A stretch of DNA of 64,000 bases from Caballeronia megalochromosomata (GTDB lineage Bacteria > Pseudomonadota > Gammaproteobacteria > Burkholderiales > Burkholderiaceae), in the NCBI GenBank assembly GCA_001580565.1, contig LRBF01000013.1, positions 124,001 through 188,000 of the forward strand. Direction: 5' to 3'. Position 1 is the stretch's first letter, and every line of letters starts with the position of its first letter. The notes under the pieces are model-generated. The model was not told the DNA's origin and did not search any database. It worked only from the letters and a program-made list of their open reading frames with translations. Positions 26,389-36,214 of this stretch are shown one piece after another. The position numbers and the translations under genes are program-made.

Positions 26389-27022
26389 TTGAAGCGTCAC
26401 CTCCGAGCGTATCGATGTGAAAGAAGTCTCGCAGAATGGCGCTAAACGTCTGGACAGACCGCACTTGTGCATCCGGCACCTTCGGACGTTTGCTGAAACC
26501 AAGCTTGCCGAAGAGTTGCCTGATCTGCGCAACATGATCGTTGCCTTCGCCAGCGTCCGTTAGATCTTCCAGCAAGACAATGCCGATCACGCCCGTGTTG
26601 AAATTGTGCAAATGCTCGCCTTTGAAACGAATGTCTCTGCCTTCGAAGACGCTCCCAACGCAATCCAACGCGTAGTGATAGCCAATGTCGTCGCTAGAAG
26701 CCTTCGACCGATTCATTTGAAGATCCTGAATGTCCTGCAACTGGAGCGCAGCAGGGCCACAAGCAAAGCTACGTCCGGCGTGATGAATGGCGATCTTCGT
26801 GTAGTTCCAGTCATCGCGCATTCGTTCCGAGCGATTCTTATGCGCAACCCAATCCGAGCGCTCCACAAAACTCATACCGCTGCTACGAACGCGATTGATA
26901 ATCGCTTGACGTGTGGCAGCCCGGTTATCGACCGAGATAGCAATGGCGTCTTCGCGCGTGCTCCCTGCAGTCGTGCGCGTCGATGTCCAATGCTCAATAT
27001 TGTAGTCAGCAGCCAACTTCAA
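26360..27022 (-). CDS. PGRP/T7-lysozyme-type amidase, probable T6SS cargo, C-terminally atypical
   Basis: 220 residues, no signal peptide. The amidase_2/PGRP fold is supported by IAIHHAGRS (first zinc His about residue 80), IGYHYALDCVGSVFEGRDIRFKGEH and GVIGIVLLEDL. Related amidases continue after LGG with H-x-E-F and then CPG, which provide the second and third zinc ligands. Here the chain reads TLGGDASNGVLRSLRE and stops, so both C-terminal ligands are missing. Either the gene is truncated or frame-shifted, or it is a degenerate binder. It overlaps the PAAR gene upstream (ATGA, 27019-27022), the classic layout of a type VI secretion peptidoglycan effector. Confidence 0.7.
   Translation of the reverse strand: MKLAADYNIEHWTSTRTTAGSTREDAIAISVDNRAATRQAIINRVRSSGMSFVERSDWVAHKNRSERMRDDWNYTKIAIHHAGRSFACGPAALQLQDIQDLQMNRSKASSDDIGYHYALDCVGSVFEGRDIRFKGEHLHNFNTGVIGIVLLEDLTDAGEGNDHVAQIRQLFGKLGFSKRPKVPDAQVRSVQTFSAILRDFFHIDTLGGDASNGVLRSLRE
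26397..26404 (-). promoter_or_regulatory. strong ribosome-binding site for the 56-residue protein
   Basis: GGAGGTGA on the minus strand, eight bases before the ATG at 26388. It lies within the amidase codons for Leu-Gly-Gly-Asp, at the position where the family normally has LGGH. Confidence 0.6.
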
Positions 27023-27561
27023 TCTCCTCTCGTCGGATTCAAAGCGCGACGAGGAGACGAGAACACGACGTGAATCTGCACGGCCTGCTCATCGTCCGTT
27101 TCGACTCGCGCGTAGCCCAGCGCGTCCGTTGTGCCGAAATACTCAATGCCTGCCACCCGCGCAAGGAAAGGGCGGCCAGAAAGCGGTTCACCGGTCTCGC
27201 TATCTGTTACGCGAAACCAGCTTCTATGTTTCTTGGCATCAGACCTGCCGCTCTCGGCAAGTGTCTCGGGAATCTGCCGTCCTGCACGCTTCAGCCAGAC
27301 GCCCGGATTACTTCCGACGATCGCCCGATTCTTTCCGCAAGGACACAAGACCTCGTCGCCGTCCAGGACGACATTTCGGCCGGCATTGGAAACGTTTCGT
27401 CCCGTGCCAAGGATCTTGAAAATGCCTTCGCATTTTCCGCAAGTTGCGTCGTTGCCGTCGAGCGCAACTTTCTTTCCTTTGTCACTGATTCGGGATCCGG
27501 ACGCGAACACGCGTCCTCCGGTGCTTGTCGAATCTCCGTCTCGTACCGCAGCCTTTCGCAC
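27019..27561 (-). CDS. PAAR-domain protein (type VI secretion spike tip)
   Basis: 180 residues from GTG at 27561, with AAGGGG upstream. Residues 1-95 form a PAAR-type repeat domain: MRKAAVRDGDSTSTGGRV, then ATCGKCEGIFKILG and VLDGDEVLCPCGKNRAIVG, with Cys pairs typical of this PAAR class. After a linker, residues 110-170 form a beta-rich SpaA-like module (WFRVTDSETGEPLSG...GYARVETDDEQ). PAAR proteins cap the VgrG spike and carry effectors; here the amidase encoded next is the presumed passenger. No vgrG or other T6SS gene is in the window, so this is an orphan module. Base composition looks lower in G+C than the surroundings. Confidence 0.8.
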   Translation of the reverse strand: MRKAAVRDGDSTSTGGRVFASGSRISDKGKKVALDGNDATCGKCEGIFKILGTGRNVSNAGRNVVLDGDEVLCPCGKNRAIVGSNPGVWLKRAGRQIPETLAESGRSDAKKHRSWFRVTDSETGEPLSGRPFLARVAGIEYFGTTDALGYARVETDDEQAVQIHVVFSSPRRALNPTRGD

Positions 27562-27664
27562 TTATTTTTCCCCTTCGTACCATTCAACCGACGCCGTTGC
27601 TTCGTTTTGCAAACGATGAGCAGACGCAGTCGTTCAGAGCGCAGATCACATGAAGCGTGACCGC

Positions 27665-27802
27665 TCAAGAATAAGCATCTTCGGGGTTTTCGTAGTCGCG
27701 AGGCACAGAAAATCGCCACATGCATCGGATTTTCACGATTGGCGCGTTTTGCAGGGCAACGGGCGTGTCCCGCGTCAGGAAGTTATCCTGAAACAGAGGC
27801 AC
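27665..27802 (-). pseudogene. short decayed ORF between xth and the PAAR gene
   Basis: A 45-codon frame, VPLFQDNFLTRDTPVALQN... to ...PRDYENPEDAYS, closed by TGA at 27665-27667. The residue mix (hydrophobic alternation, Tyr/Asp/Pro-rich end) looks like genuine protein, but the frame is blocked by a stop just upstream and no convincing start or ribosome-binding site exists. A shorter start at an internal ATG (MWRFSVPRDY) is possible. I read it as the 3' remnant of a gene that preceded the PAAR gene. The family is not recognised. Confidence 0.35.
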
Positions 27803-27816
27803 GCCTCATAAGTCGT

Positions 27817-28599
27817 TCACTTCTTGCCGATCTTCCAGTCGTAATCAATAGTCAGCGGCGCATGATCGCTAAACTTGATATCCCTGAAAATCGACGTCTT
27901 CTTCGCCGTCGCGGCGACTTCCTGCGTCGCGATCTGATAGTCGATCCGCCACCCCACGTTCTTCGCATACGCCTGGCCGCGATTGCTCCACCACGTGTAC
28001 TGCTCGGCTCGCTGATCCAGTGTGCGGAACACATCGACATAACCGACATCGTCGAAGAGCTTCGTGAGCCACTCGCGCTCCTCAGGCAGGCAGCCGGAGT
28101 TCTTCTGGTTGCTCTTCCAGTTCTTGATGTCGACTTCCTTGTGCACGATATTCACGTCGCCGCACAGAATGACTTCGCGCTCTTTCGAAAGCGCGTCGAG
28201 ATGCGGCATGAACTCGTCCATGAAGCGGTATTTCGCCTGCTGACGCTCGTCGCCGCTCGACCCCGACGGCACATACACCGACACCACGGAAAGTTTCCCG
28301 AAACGCGCTTCCACATAGCGCCCTTCCGGATCGAACTCTTCCGAGCCGAAGCCGATGATCACGTCATCCGGCTCGTGACGCGTATAAAGACCCGCGCCGC
28401 TGTAGCCCTTCTTCACCGCGTGCTGGAAATAGCCCTGGAAACCGTGCGGCGCGAGGAATTCCGGCGTCAGGTCGTCTTGCGAGCATTTGATTTCCTGCAC
28501 GCACACGACGTCGGATTTCTGCTCGCCAAACCAGTCGAAAAAACCTTTCTTGGCGGCCGAACGGATGCCGTTGAGATTGGCGGTAATCACGCGAAACAT
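27817..28599 (-). CDS. xth: exodeoxyribonuclease III
   Basis: 260 residues, endonuclease/exonuclease/phosphatase fold. Catalytic motifs: NLNGIRSA, VCVQEIKC (metal-binding Glu36), SGAGLY, ILCGDVNIVHKEVDI (active-site Asp and Asn) and KFSDHAPL (catalytic Asp-His). It cleaves abasic sites and removes 3' blocks in base-excision repair. Transcribed leftward; the PPK2 gene lies 25 bases upstream in the same direction, so co-transcription is possible. Confidence 0.95.
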   Translation of the reverse strand: MFRVITANLNGIRSAAKKGFFDWFGEQKSDVVCVQEIKCSQDDLTPEFLAPHGFQGYFQHAVKKGYSGAGLYTRHEPDDVIIGFGSEEFDPEGRYVEARFGKLSVVSVYVPSGSSGDERQQAKYRFMDEFMPHLDALSKEREVILCGDVNIVHKEVDIKNWKSNQKNSGCLPEEREWLTKLFDDVGYVDVFRTLDQRAEQYTWWSNRGQAYAKNVGWRIDYQIATQEVAATAKKTSIFRDIKFSDHAPLTIDYDWKIGKK

Positions 28600-28624
28600 A
28601 CGCTTCCTCTTTAATCGATTTCGT

Positions 28625-29464
28625 TTATTCGACCTTCACGCCCTTGAGCGATTCCTTGGCCGGCGGGAATTCGAGCTTCATGTCCTGCATCGTGCGCAAC
28701 AGCAGTTCCGCGACCATCACGTTGCGATGCGTCTTCGAATTGCCCGGAATGATGTACCACGGCGCGTATTCGGTCGATGTCGCGCCAAGCGCGTCCGCAT
28801 ACGCCGCCTGATAGTCATCCCACTCCTTGCGCGCTTCGAGATCCGAGACGTCGAACTTCCAGTGTTTGGTCGGATCGTCGATGCGCGCCTGCAGGCGCTC
28901 GCGCTGCTCGTCCTTCGAAATATGCAGGAAGCATTTGACGATGGTCGTGCCGCTATCCGTGAGCAGGGACTCGAACGCGCGAATATGTCGATAGCGCCGC
29001 TCGGATTCGTCGGCATCGATCTGCTTGAGCACGCGCGGCACGAGCACGTCTTCGTAGTGGCTGCGATTGAAGATCGCGAACTCGCCGGCCTGCGGCGCCT
29101 GCGCATGCACGCGCCACAGGAAGTCGTGCGCGGCCTCGCGCTCCGACGGCGCGCGAAACGGCACGATGCGCAGTCCGAGCGGATCGACATCGTGAAACAC
29201 CGCGCGCACGGTGCCGTCCTTGCCGCTCGTGTCCATGCCTTGCAGCACGAGCAGCACGCGCCGGCGGCGCTGCGCGTGGAGCTTCTCCTGAAGGTCATCG
29301 AGCTGAACGCCGATCGCCGTGAGGCGTTCCCGGTCTTCATCCTTCGTGCCGCTGGAAAACGGCTTCGCGGAAGGGTCGATCGTGCTCAGGTCAAACGGCT
29401 TCAGCTTTTTGCCGGCGTCGAAGAACGGCACGCGAAAGTCGTCGAGTCCGGGTTTCTTTGCCAT
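28625..29464 (-). CDS. ppk2: polyphosphate kinase 2 family protein
   Basis: 279 residues, one PPK2 domain. Walker A reads GMDTSGKDGTVR (about residues 76-87), followed by the lid region FRAPSEREAAHDFLWRVHAQAP and the Walker B-type FNRSHYEDVLVPRV. PPK2 enzymes phosphorylate nucleoside mono- or diphosphates with polyphosphate. One-domain enzymes of this length occur in classes I and III; the exact nucleotide preference cannot be told by eye. Confidence 0.9.
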   Translation of the reverse strand: MAKKPGLDDFRVPFFDAGKKLKPFDLSTIDPSAKPFSSGTKDEDRERLTAIGVQLDDLQEKLHAQRRRRVLLVLQGMDTSGKDGTVRAVFHDVDPLGLRIVPFRAPSEREAAHDFLWRVHAQAPQAGEFAIFNRSHYEDVLVPRVLKQIDADESERRYRHIRAFESLLTDSGTTIVKCFLHISKDEQRERLQARIDDPTKHWKFDVSDLEARKEWDDYQAAYADALGATSTEYAPWYIIPGNSKTHRNVMVAELLLRTMQDMKLEFPPAKESLKGVKVE

Positions 29465-29487
29465 TTTTTATCGCCTTCCAATGAAAA

Positions 29488-29521
29488 CGGGCCGCTGCCA
29501 GGCTTAACCGGCAGCAGCCCG
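29488..29521 (-). terminator. intrinsic terminator after gatB
   Basis: CGGGC-C-GCTGCC (29488-29499) pairs with GGCAGC-A-GCCCG (29510-29521), 11 of 12 pairs. On the minus strand it is followed by TTTTC. It lies 28 bases past the gatB stop. Confidence 0.6.
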
Positions 29522-29548
29522 CGAGTCTCGCACGCGTGCTTCAGGCGC

Positions 29549-31018
29549 TCAGGATAACTTTTTCTTCAACAACTCGTTCACTTGCTGCGGATTCGCCTTG
29601 CCTTTGGTCGCCTTCATCGCCTGGCCTATCAGCGCGTTGAACGCCTTCTCCTTGCCCGCGCGGAATTCGTCGACCGATTTCTGATTCGCCGCGAGCACTT
29701 CGTCGATGATCGCTTCGAGCGCGCCGGTGTCGGAAATCTGCTTCAGGCCCTTCGCGTCGATGATGCGGTCCGCAGCTTCGTCGTCTGTCGCCTTCTCGTC
29801 CCAGATCGTCTGGAAGATGTCCTTCGCGATCTTGTTGGAGATGGTGCCGTCGGCGATGCGTTGAATGATCAGCGCGAGTTGCGCGCTCGAAACCGGCGAT
29901 TCGCCGATGTCCAGCGATTCGCGGTTCAGTTGCGCGGAGACGTCGCCCATCATCCAGTTCGCGGCGATCTTCGCCTGTGCCGCGCCAGCCTTCTGCACGA
30001 GCGCTTCGAAGTACGACGCCATCGCCTTCGACGACGTCAGCACACCCGCGTCATACGGCGTGAGGCCGTACGTATCGACGAAACGCTTCTGCATGTCCGC
30101 CGGCAGCTCGGGCATGTCGCCCTTCACGCGCGCCACCCAGCTTTCCTCGATCACGAGCGGCATCAGATCCGGATCCGGGAAGTAACGGTAATCGTGCGCG
30201 TCTTCCTTGCTGCGCATCGAGCGCGTTTCGCGCTTGTCCGGATCGTAGAGACGCGTTTCCTGAACCACCGTGCCGCCGTCTTCGATCAGCTCGATCTGAC
30301 GGCGCACTTCGTATTGAATCGCTTCTTCGAGAAAGCGGAACGAGTTCAGGTTCTTGATTTCCGCGCGCGTGCCGAATTCCTTCTGGCCGACCGGCCGCAC
30401 CGACACGTTCGCGTCGCAACGGAACGAGCCTTCCTGCATGTTGCCGTCACAAATGCCGAGCCACACGACGAGACCGTGCAGCGCCTTCGCATACGCGACC
30501 GCTTCCGCCGCGCTGCGCATTTCCGGTTCGGTGACGATCTCAAGCAGCGGCGTGCCCGCGCGGTTCAGGTCGATGCCCGTCATGCCCGCGAAGTCTTCGT
30601 GCAGCGACTTGCCCGCGTCTTCTTCGAGATGCGCGCGGGTCAGATTGACGGTCTTCGAATACGCTTCCTTGCCGGCCTTTTCATTGGCCGGGACCTGGAT
30701 CGTGATCTGACCGCCCTGCACCACCGGAATCTCGTACTGGCTGATCTGATAGCCCTTCGGAAGATCCGGATAGAAGTAGTTCTTGCGCGCGAAGATGCTG
30801 CGCGGTGCGATGTGCGCGCCGATCGACAGGCCGAAACGGATCGCGCGCTCGACGGCGCCACGGTTCATCACGGGCAGCACGCCGGGCAGCGCGAGATCGA
30901 CGGGACTCGCCTGCGAGTTCGGGCTCGCGCCGAACTGCGTGGGCGCGCCCGAGAAAATCTTGGAGACGGTCGAAAGCTGCGCGTGCGTTTCCAGACCGAT
31001 GACGACTTCCCACTGCAT
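29549..31018 (-). CDS. gatB: Asp-tRNA(Asn)/Glu-tRNA(Gln) amidotransferase subunit B
   Basis: 489 residues. The N-terminal kinase-like cradle starts [15 protein letters not shown] and contains [23 protein letters not shown] and [21 protein letters not shown] is another signature. The C-terminal YqeY-like helical tail (about residues 340-489) contacts tRNA. GatB phosphorylates the misacylated Asp or Glu and hands it to ammonia supplied by GatA. It begins two bases after the gatA stop. Confidence 0.97.
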   Translation of the reverse strand: MQWEVVIGLETHAQLSTVSKIFSGAPTQFGASPNSQASPVDLALPGVLPVMNRGAVERAIRFGLSIGAHIAPRSIFARKNYFYPDLPKGYQISQYEIPVVQGGQITIQVPANEKAGKEAYSKTVNLTRAHLEEDAGKSLHEDFAGMTGIDLNRAGTPLLEIVTEPEMRSAAEAVAYAKALHGLVVWLGICDGNMQEGSFRCDANVSVRPVGQKEFGTRAEIKNLNSFRFLEEAIQYEVRRQIELIEDGGTVVQETRLYDPDKRETRSMRSKEDAHDYRYFPDPDLMPLVIEESWVARVKGDMPELPADMQKRFVDTYGLTPYDAGVLTSSKAMASYFEALVQKAGAAQAKIAANWMMGDVSAQLNRESLDIGESPVSSAQLALIIQRIADGTISNKIAKDIFQTIWDEKATDDEAADRIIDAKGLKQISDTGALEAIIDEVLAANQKSVDEFRAGKEKAFNALIGQAMKATKGKANPQQVNELLKKKLS

Positions 31019-31020
31019 GT

Positions 31021-32514
31021 TCACACTCCCGATGCCGATGGTGCCTTGCGGTGCCAGTCGGTCGCGCGCTGGAACGCGTCGGCGACCTGGAGCATCCGGG
31101 CTTCGTTGAAATAGTTGCCGATGATCTGCAGACCGACCGGGCGATCCGCGTTCGCGCCCGCGCCGAAGCCGCACGGCACGCTCATGCCGGGCAGACCGGC
31201 AAGGCTCACGGACAGCGTGTAGATATCGGCGAGATACATCTGCACGGGATCGTCGGCCTTCTCGCCGAGATTCCACGCGACCGTCGGCGCGACCGGTCCC
31301 ATGATCACGTCGCACTGCTTGAACGCTTCCTGGAAGTCGCGCGCGATGATGCGGCGGATCTTCTGCGCCTGCAGGTAGTACGCGTCGTAGTAGCCGTGCG
31401 AAAGCACATACGTGCCGACGAGAATCCGCCGCTTCACTTCCGGCCCGAAGCCTTCCGCGCGCGACTTCTTGTACATGTCGAGCAAGTCCTTGTACTGCGC
31501 CGCGCGATGCCCGTAGCGCACGCCATCGAAGCGCGACAGGTTCGACGAAGCCTCCGCCGGCGCGATGACGTAGTACACGGGAATGGAGAGCTCGGTCTGC
31601 GGCAGCGTCACTTCGACGAGCGTCGCACCGAGCGCTTCGTATTGCTTCAACGCCGCGTCGATGGACGCGCGCACGTCGTCGGCCAGTCCCGCGCCGAAGT
31701 ACTCCTTCGGCATGCCGATGCGCAGGCCCGCGAGCGGCTTGCTCGCATCGCCGCCGTTCCACGTCTTGCCCAGATGGCGCGTGTAGTCTTCGTTCTCGCG
31801 TTGCAGACTGGTCGAGTCGCGCTCGTCGAAGCCGGACATCGCGTTGAGCAAGAGCGCGCAGTCGTGCGCGGTTTGCGCCATCGGACCGCCCTGATCCAGC
31901 GACGAAGCGAACGCGATCATCCCGTAACGTGAAACGCGGCCGTAAGTGGGCTTGATGCCCGTGATGCCGGTGAACGACGCGGGCTGGCGGATCGAGCCGC
32001 CGGTGTCGGTGCCGGTCGCGGCGGGCGCGAGACGCGCGGCCACTGCAGCGGCCGAGCCGCCCGACGAGCCGCCCGGCACAGCCTTCGGATTCCACGGATT
32101 CTTCACCGCGCCGAAGTAAGAATTCTCGTTGGACGAGCCCATTGCGAACTCGTCCATGTTGGTCTTGCCGAGGCACACCATGCCGGCGTGCTTCAGACGA
32201 TCGACGACGGTCGCGTCGAACGGGCTCGCGTAGTTTTCGAGCATGTGCGAGCCGGCCGTCGACGTCCAGCCGCGCGTGACGAACACATCCTTGTGCGCGA
32301 TCGGCAGGCCCGTGAGCGCGCCGGCATTGCCCTGCGCGATGAGGGCATCGGCGGCCTTCGCCTGTTCGAGCGTGAGCTCGCGATCGACGCCGATGAACGC
32401 ATTCAAAGCCTTCGCGGCCTCGATGCGTTGCAGATACGACTGCGCCAGTTCGACCGCGGAGACTTCCTTCGAGTCGAGCGCGGCGCGCAGTTCGGTCAAG
32501 CTTTTTTGATGCAT
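31021..32514 (-). CDS. gatA: Asp-tRNA(Asn)/Glu-tRNA(Gln) amidotransferase subunit A
   Basis: 497 residues, amidase-signature family. The Ser-cisSer-Lys triad is intact: Lys75 in PIAHKDVF, Ser150 in PGGSSGGS and Ser174 in [10 protein letters not shown]. It hydrolyses glutamine and channels ammonia to GatB. The start at 32514 is preceded by AGGGAA. Order gatC-gatA-gatB on the minus strand. Confidence 0.97.
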   Translation of the reverse strand: MHQKSLTELRAALDSKEVSAVELAQSYLQRIEAAKALNAFIGVDRELTLEQAKAADALIAQGNAGALTGLPIAHKDVFVTRGWTSTAGSHMLENYASPFDATVVDRLKHAGMVCLGKTNMDEFAMGSSNENSYFGAVKNPWNPKAVPGGSSGGSAAAVAARLAPAATGTDTGGSIRQPASFTGITGIKPTYGRVSRYGMIAFASSLDQGGPMAQTAHDCALLLNAMSGFDERDSTSLQRENEDYTRHLGKTWNGGDASKPLAGLRIGMPKEYFGAGLADDVRASIDAALKQYEALGATLVEVTLPQTELSIPVYYVIAPAEASSNLSRFDGVRYGHRAAQYKDLLDMYKKSRAEGFGPEVKRRILVGTYVLSHGYYDAYYLQAQKIRRIIARDFQEAFKQCDVIMGPVAPTVAWNLGEKADDPVQMYLADIYTLSVSLAGLPGMSVPCGFGAGANADRPVGLQIIGNYFNEARMLQVADAFQRATDWHRKAPSASGV

Positions 32515-32582
32515 TGCAGTTCCCTGATGAGCGCGGGCATTCGGTCCGCGCGCAATGTCACTTGGTGGGCGCACGGCGCGCC

Positions 32583-32882
32583 TTATTCGATCACCTTCGG
32601 CACGAGATAGAGACCGTCCTGCACGGCAGGCGCGCAACGTTGGAACTCTTCGCGCTCGATACGCTCAGAGACAGCGTCGTCACGCAGACGCAACGCGACT
32701 TCCTCGATCTGTTCGATCGGGTGCGCGAGCGGTTCGATGCCGGTCGTGTCGACGGCCTGCATCTGCTCGACGAGACCGAAAAAATCGTTGAGCCGCGCGA
32801 GCGTGGGCTCGGCTTCGTGGTCGGGCAATTCGAGCCGCGCGAGGTGCGCGATGCGTTTTACGTCGGTCAGGGTCAAAGACAT
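32583..32882 (-). CDS. gatC: Asp-tRNA(Asn)/Glu-tRNA(Gln) amidotransferase subunit C
   Basis: 99 residues, starting [19 protein letters not shown], with the typical [25 protein letters not shown] and a C-terminal [20 protein letters not shown]. GatC wraps around GatA and stabilises the complex. First gene of gatCAB, divergent from mreB. Confidence 0.97.
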   Translation of the reverse strand: MSLTLTDVKRIAHLARLELPDHEAEPTLARLNDFFGLVEQMQAVDTTGIEPLAHPIEQIEEVALRLRDDAVSERIEREEFQRCAPAVQDGLYLVPKVIE

Positions 32883-33258
32883 GGAATCACCGGAGAAAGC
32901 GTGGACAGCCTCAATCTCGAAAACATTCGCTGCGACAGCGGGTTACGATCTTGAAAGGAGCCCTCGGAAGCAGGTCTGGCGATGGCATAAAGTGCCATCC
33001 TTTTCCTATAGATGCCCACAAATTATAAGGTATCATTACACGTTCGACTCACCTCTGGATCGGCTTGTCGGCGGCTTTCTCCCTGAATCAGTCAATTGCG
33101 AGAAACGTTTGCGTACGGCGCTCCATTCTGCGGTAGATTTCATCCCGGATTTGCACTTCACGGCGAGCGTTCGCCGCCCTTGCAAACCGTTATTTTTTCC
33201 GCTGCCGTCCCCGGCGCTCCTCGCGACGAACGGCCACCCAGCGAGACAGGATTTTTGA
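32883..33258. other. divergent intergenic region between gatC and mreB
   Basis: 376 bases without a supported gene. An A+T-rich stretch holds TTTTCC (33001-33006), 17 bases, then TATAAG (33024-33029), a possible mreB promoter with a long leader. TTGAAA near 32953 could serve another start. Frames crossing this region have no codon bias. Confidence 0.5.
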
Positions 33259-34302
<1,044 letters not shown>

Positions 34303-34390
34303 TCTCCCTGCTGAAGGCTTTCGCTCGTTTTACCTTGGGCGGAATGGTCTTCGACGCGACAGCTAAAAGCACCCGCGTAACGCGACGCGC

Positions 34391-34415
34391 GCACGGCCCG
34401 GCTTCTGTCCGGGCC
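34391..34415 (+). terminator. GC-rich hairpin between mreB and mreC
   Basis: ACGGCCCGG (34391-34399) pairs perfectly with CCGGGCCGT (34407-34415) around CTTCTGT. Only two T follow, so partial termination or mRNA processing is more likely than full termination. Confidence 0.45.
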
Positions 34416-34501
34416 GTTGTCGGAACAGCGTAGGGCAGGTTTCGCCGTCGGCGAACAATCCTGCAGCATCGATCCATCCGTTCACGCCCTCGGCGCCGAC
34501 C

Positions 34502-35623
34502 ATGGAATACAGTCCGCCGCCCCTTTTCAAGCAAGGCCCCTCCGCGCTCGCGCGCCTGATTTTCTTCGTGGTGCTCGCCATCGCGCTGCTCATCTCGGAT
34601 GCTCGCTTCAGCACGCTGGAAATCGTTCGCGGCATGCTCGGCGCGGGGCTTTATCCGTTGCAGCGCGCGGCGCTGGTGCCGCGCGACATCTTCATGGGCG
34701 CGGCCGATCTCGCCGTGACGAGCGCGACGCTGCGCAGCGAAAACGCGAAGCTCGCCGACAAGAATCTGCAACTTTCCGTGAAAGCGGGCGATGCGGCGCA
34801 ACTCGCCATCGAGAACGCGCATTTGCGCGCGCTGCTCAATCTGCAATCGCGCGCCACCACTGAAGAAACGCCCGCCGAAATCCAGTACGACACGCGCGAT
34901 CCGTTCACGCAGAAGGTCGTGATCGGCAAAGGTTCGCAACAGAATATCCAGGATGGCGCGCCGGTCGTCACCGAAGACGGTGTGATCGGCCAGGTCACGC
35001 GCGTGTTTCCGCTGCAATCGGAGGTCACGCTGCTCTCCGACAAAGATCAGGCCGTGCCCGTGCAAATCGCGCGCACCGGATTGCGCAGCGTGATTTACGG
35101 CACGCCGAAGGGCGACACGCTCGACCTTCGCTTCGTGCCGATCAGCGCCGACGTGCAAGCCGGCGACGAACTCGTCACGAGCGGCCTCGACGGCATCTAT
35201 CCGCCGGGATTGCCGGTGGCGAAGGTGCTGCGTGTCGACAAACAGGCAGACACGGCGTTCGCGCGCGTCGTCTGCGTGCCGATCGCGGCGGTGCGCGGTG
35301 CGCGTCAGCTGCTCGTGCTGCATTACAACGTGAACGTGCCGCCGAATCCGATCGAAGTCGAAGCGGCCGCGGCCGCCAAGGAAGCGAAGGAAAACAAGGG
35401 CAAGAAAAAGGCCGCGCCGAAGGCGGCCGCCGCAGCGGGCGCGAGCGGCGCATCGGCGGCGGCGGGCGCGTCGGCGCCGGCGCCGGTGGCAACCGCGCCG
35501 GCAAAGCCCGCCGAGACGCCGCCTGCGAAGGCCGCGGCGCCCAAGGCGGCGTCGGGCGCGGCGGCTAAGCCGTCGAAGAAGGCGCATGCGCCGAAACCCG
35601 CATCTTCGGGAGCCGCGCGATGA
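34502..35623 (+). CDS. mreC: rod shape-determining protein MreC
   Basis: 373 residues. One N-terminal membrane helix (about 20-37), a periplasmic coiled coil (about 70-115) and the two beta-barrel domains (QKVVIGKGSQQNIQDGAPVV... to ...VLHYNVNVPP). After about residue 285 comes an unusual tail of some 90 residues made almost only of Ala, Lys, Pro and Gly, which should be disordered in the periplasm. MreC links MreB to PBP2. The stop overlaps mreD (ATGA). Confidence 0.96.
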   Translation: MEYSPPPLFKQGPSALARLIFFVVLAIALLISDARFSTLEIVRGMLGAGLYPLQRAALVPRDIFMGAADLAVTSATLRSENAKLADKNLQLSVKAGDAAQLAIENAHLRALLNLQSRATTEETPAEIQYDTRDPFTQKVVIGKGSQQNIQDGAPVVTEDGVIGQVTRVFPLQSEVTLLSDKDQAVPVQIARTGLRSVIYGTPKGDTLDLRFVPISADVQAGDELVTSGLDGIYPPGLPVAKVLRVDKQADTAFARVVCVPIAAVRGARQLLVLHYNVNVPPNPIEVEAAAAAKEAKENKGKKKAAPKAAAAAGASGASAAAGASAPAPVATAPAKPAETPPAKAAAPKAASGAAAKPSKKAHAPKPASSGAAR

Positions 35624-36132
35624 ACCGCCCGCAATATATCCTGCAGCCGGTCAATCCGTACTTCATCACGTTCAGTCTGGCTGCCGCGTTTCTGCTGAAT
35701 CTGATGCCGTGGGGACGGCTGATCGGCGTGCCGGATTTCGTCGCGCTCGTGCTGCTGTTCTGGAATGTGCATCAGCCGCGCAAGGTGGGCATGGGCATCG
35801 CGTTCATGCTCGGCATTCTGATGGATGTCCACAACGCGAATCTGCTCGGCGAACACGCGCTGGCTTACACGCTTCTTTCGTACGGCGCGATCACCATTCA
35901 CCGCCGCGTGCTGTGGATGACGCTGCCCGTGCAGATGTTCGTCATCGCGCCGCTCCTCGTGGGCGCGCATCTCGTGCCGTTCATCATCCGCCTGATGACG
36001 GGCGCGGCGTTCCCCGGCTGGAGTTATCTGGTCAACGGATTCGTCGAGGCGCTGCTCTGGCCGATCGCGAGCTTCCTCTTGCTGATGCCGCAACGCCGCG
36101 CCGCCGACCCGGACGACACGCGTCCGATCTGA
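35620..36132 (+). CDS. mreD: rod shape-determining protein MreD
   Basis: 170 residues, five or six hydrophobic segments, inner-membrane protein. LLNLMPWGRLIGVPDFVALVLLFWNVHQPRKVGMGIAF is typical for proteobacterial MreD. Starts within the mreC stop codon; 82 bases precede mrdA. Confidence 0.95.
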   Translation: MNRPQYILQPVNPYFITFSLAAAFLLNLMPWGRLIGVPDFVALVLLFWNVHQPRKVGMGIAFMLGILMDVHNANLLGEHALAYTLLSYGAITIHRRVLWMTLPVQMFVIAPLLVGAHLVPFIIRLMTGAAFPGWSYLVNGFVEALLWPIASFLLLMPQRRAADPDDTRPI

Positions 36133-36214
36133 GCCTTACCGCGCGGCGCCGGGTCACCGAATAAACCGCCGCGCGCGAACTACACTTGAATCGCGAGCAA
36201 ACCGCGAAAGCTGC

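Noticed and set aside
31051-31932. Plus-strand frame over gatA
   Set aside because: Antisense of a gene with a complete catalytic triad.
29549-32176. 875-codon frame joining gatB to an upstream extension
   Set aside because: The part before 31018 is an out-of-frame reading of gatA; GatB proper begins [15 protein letters not shown].
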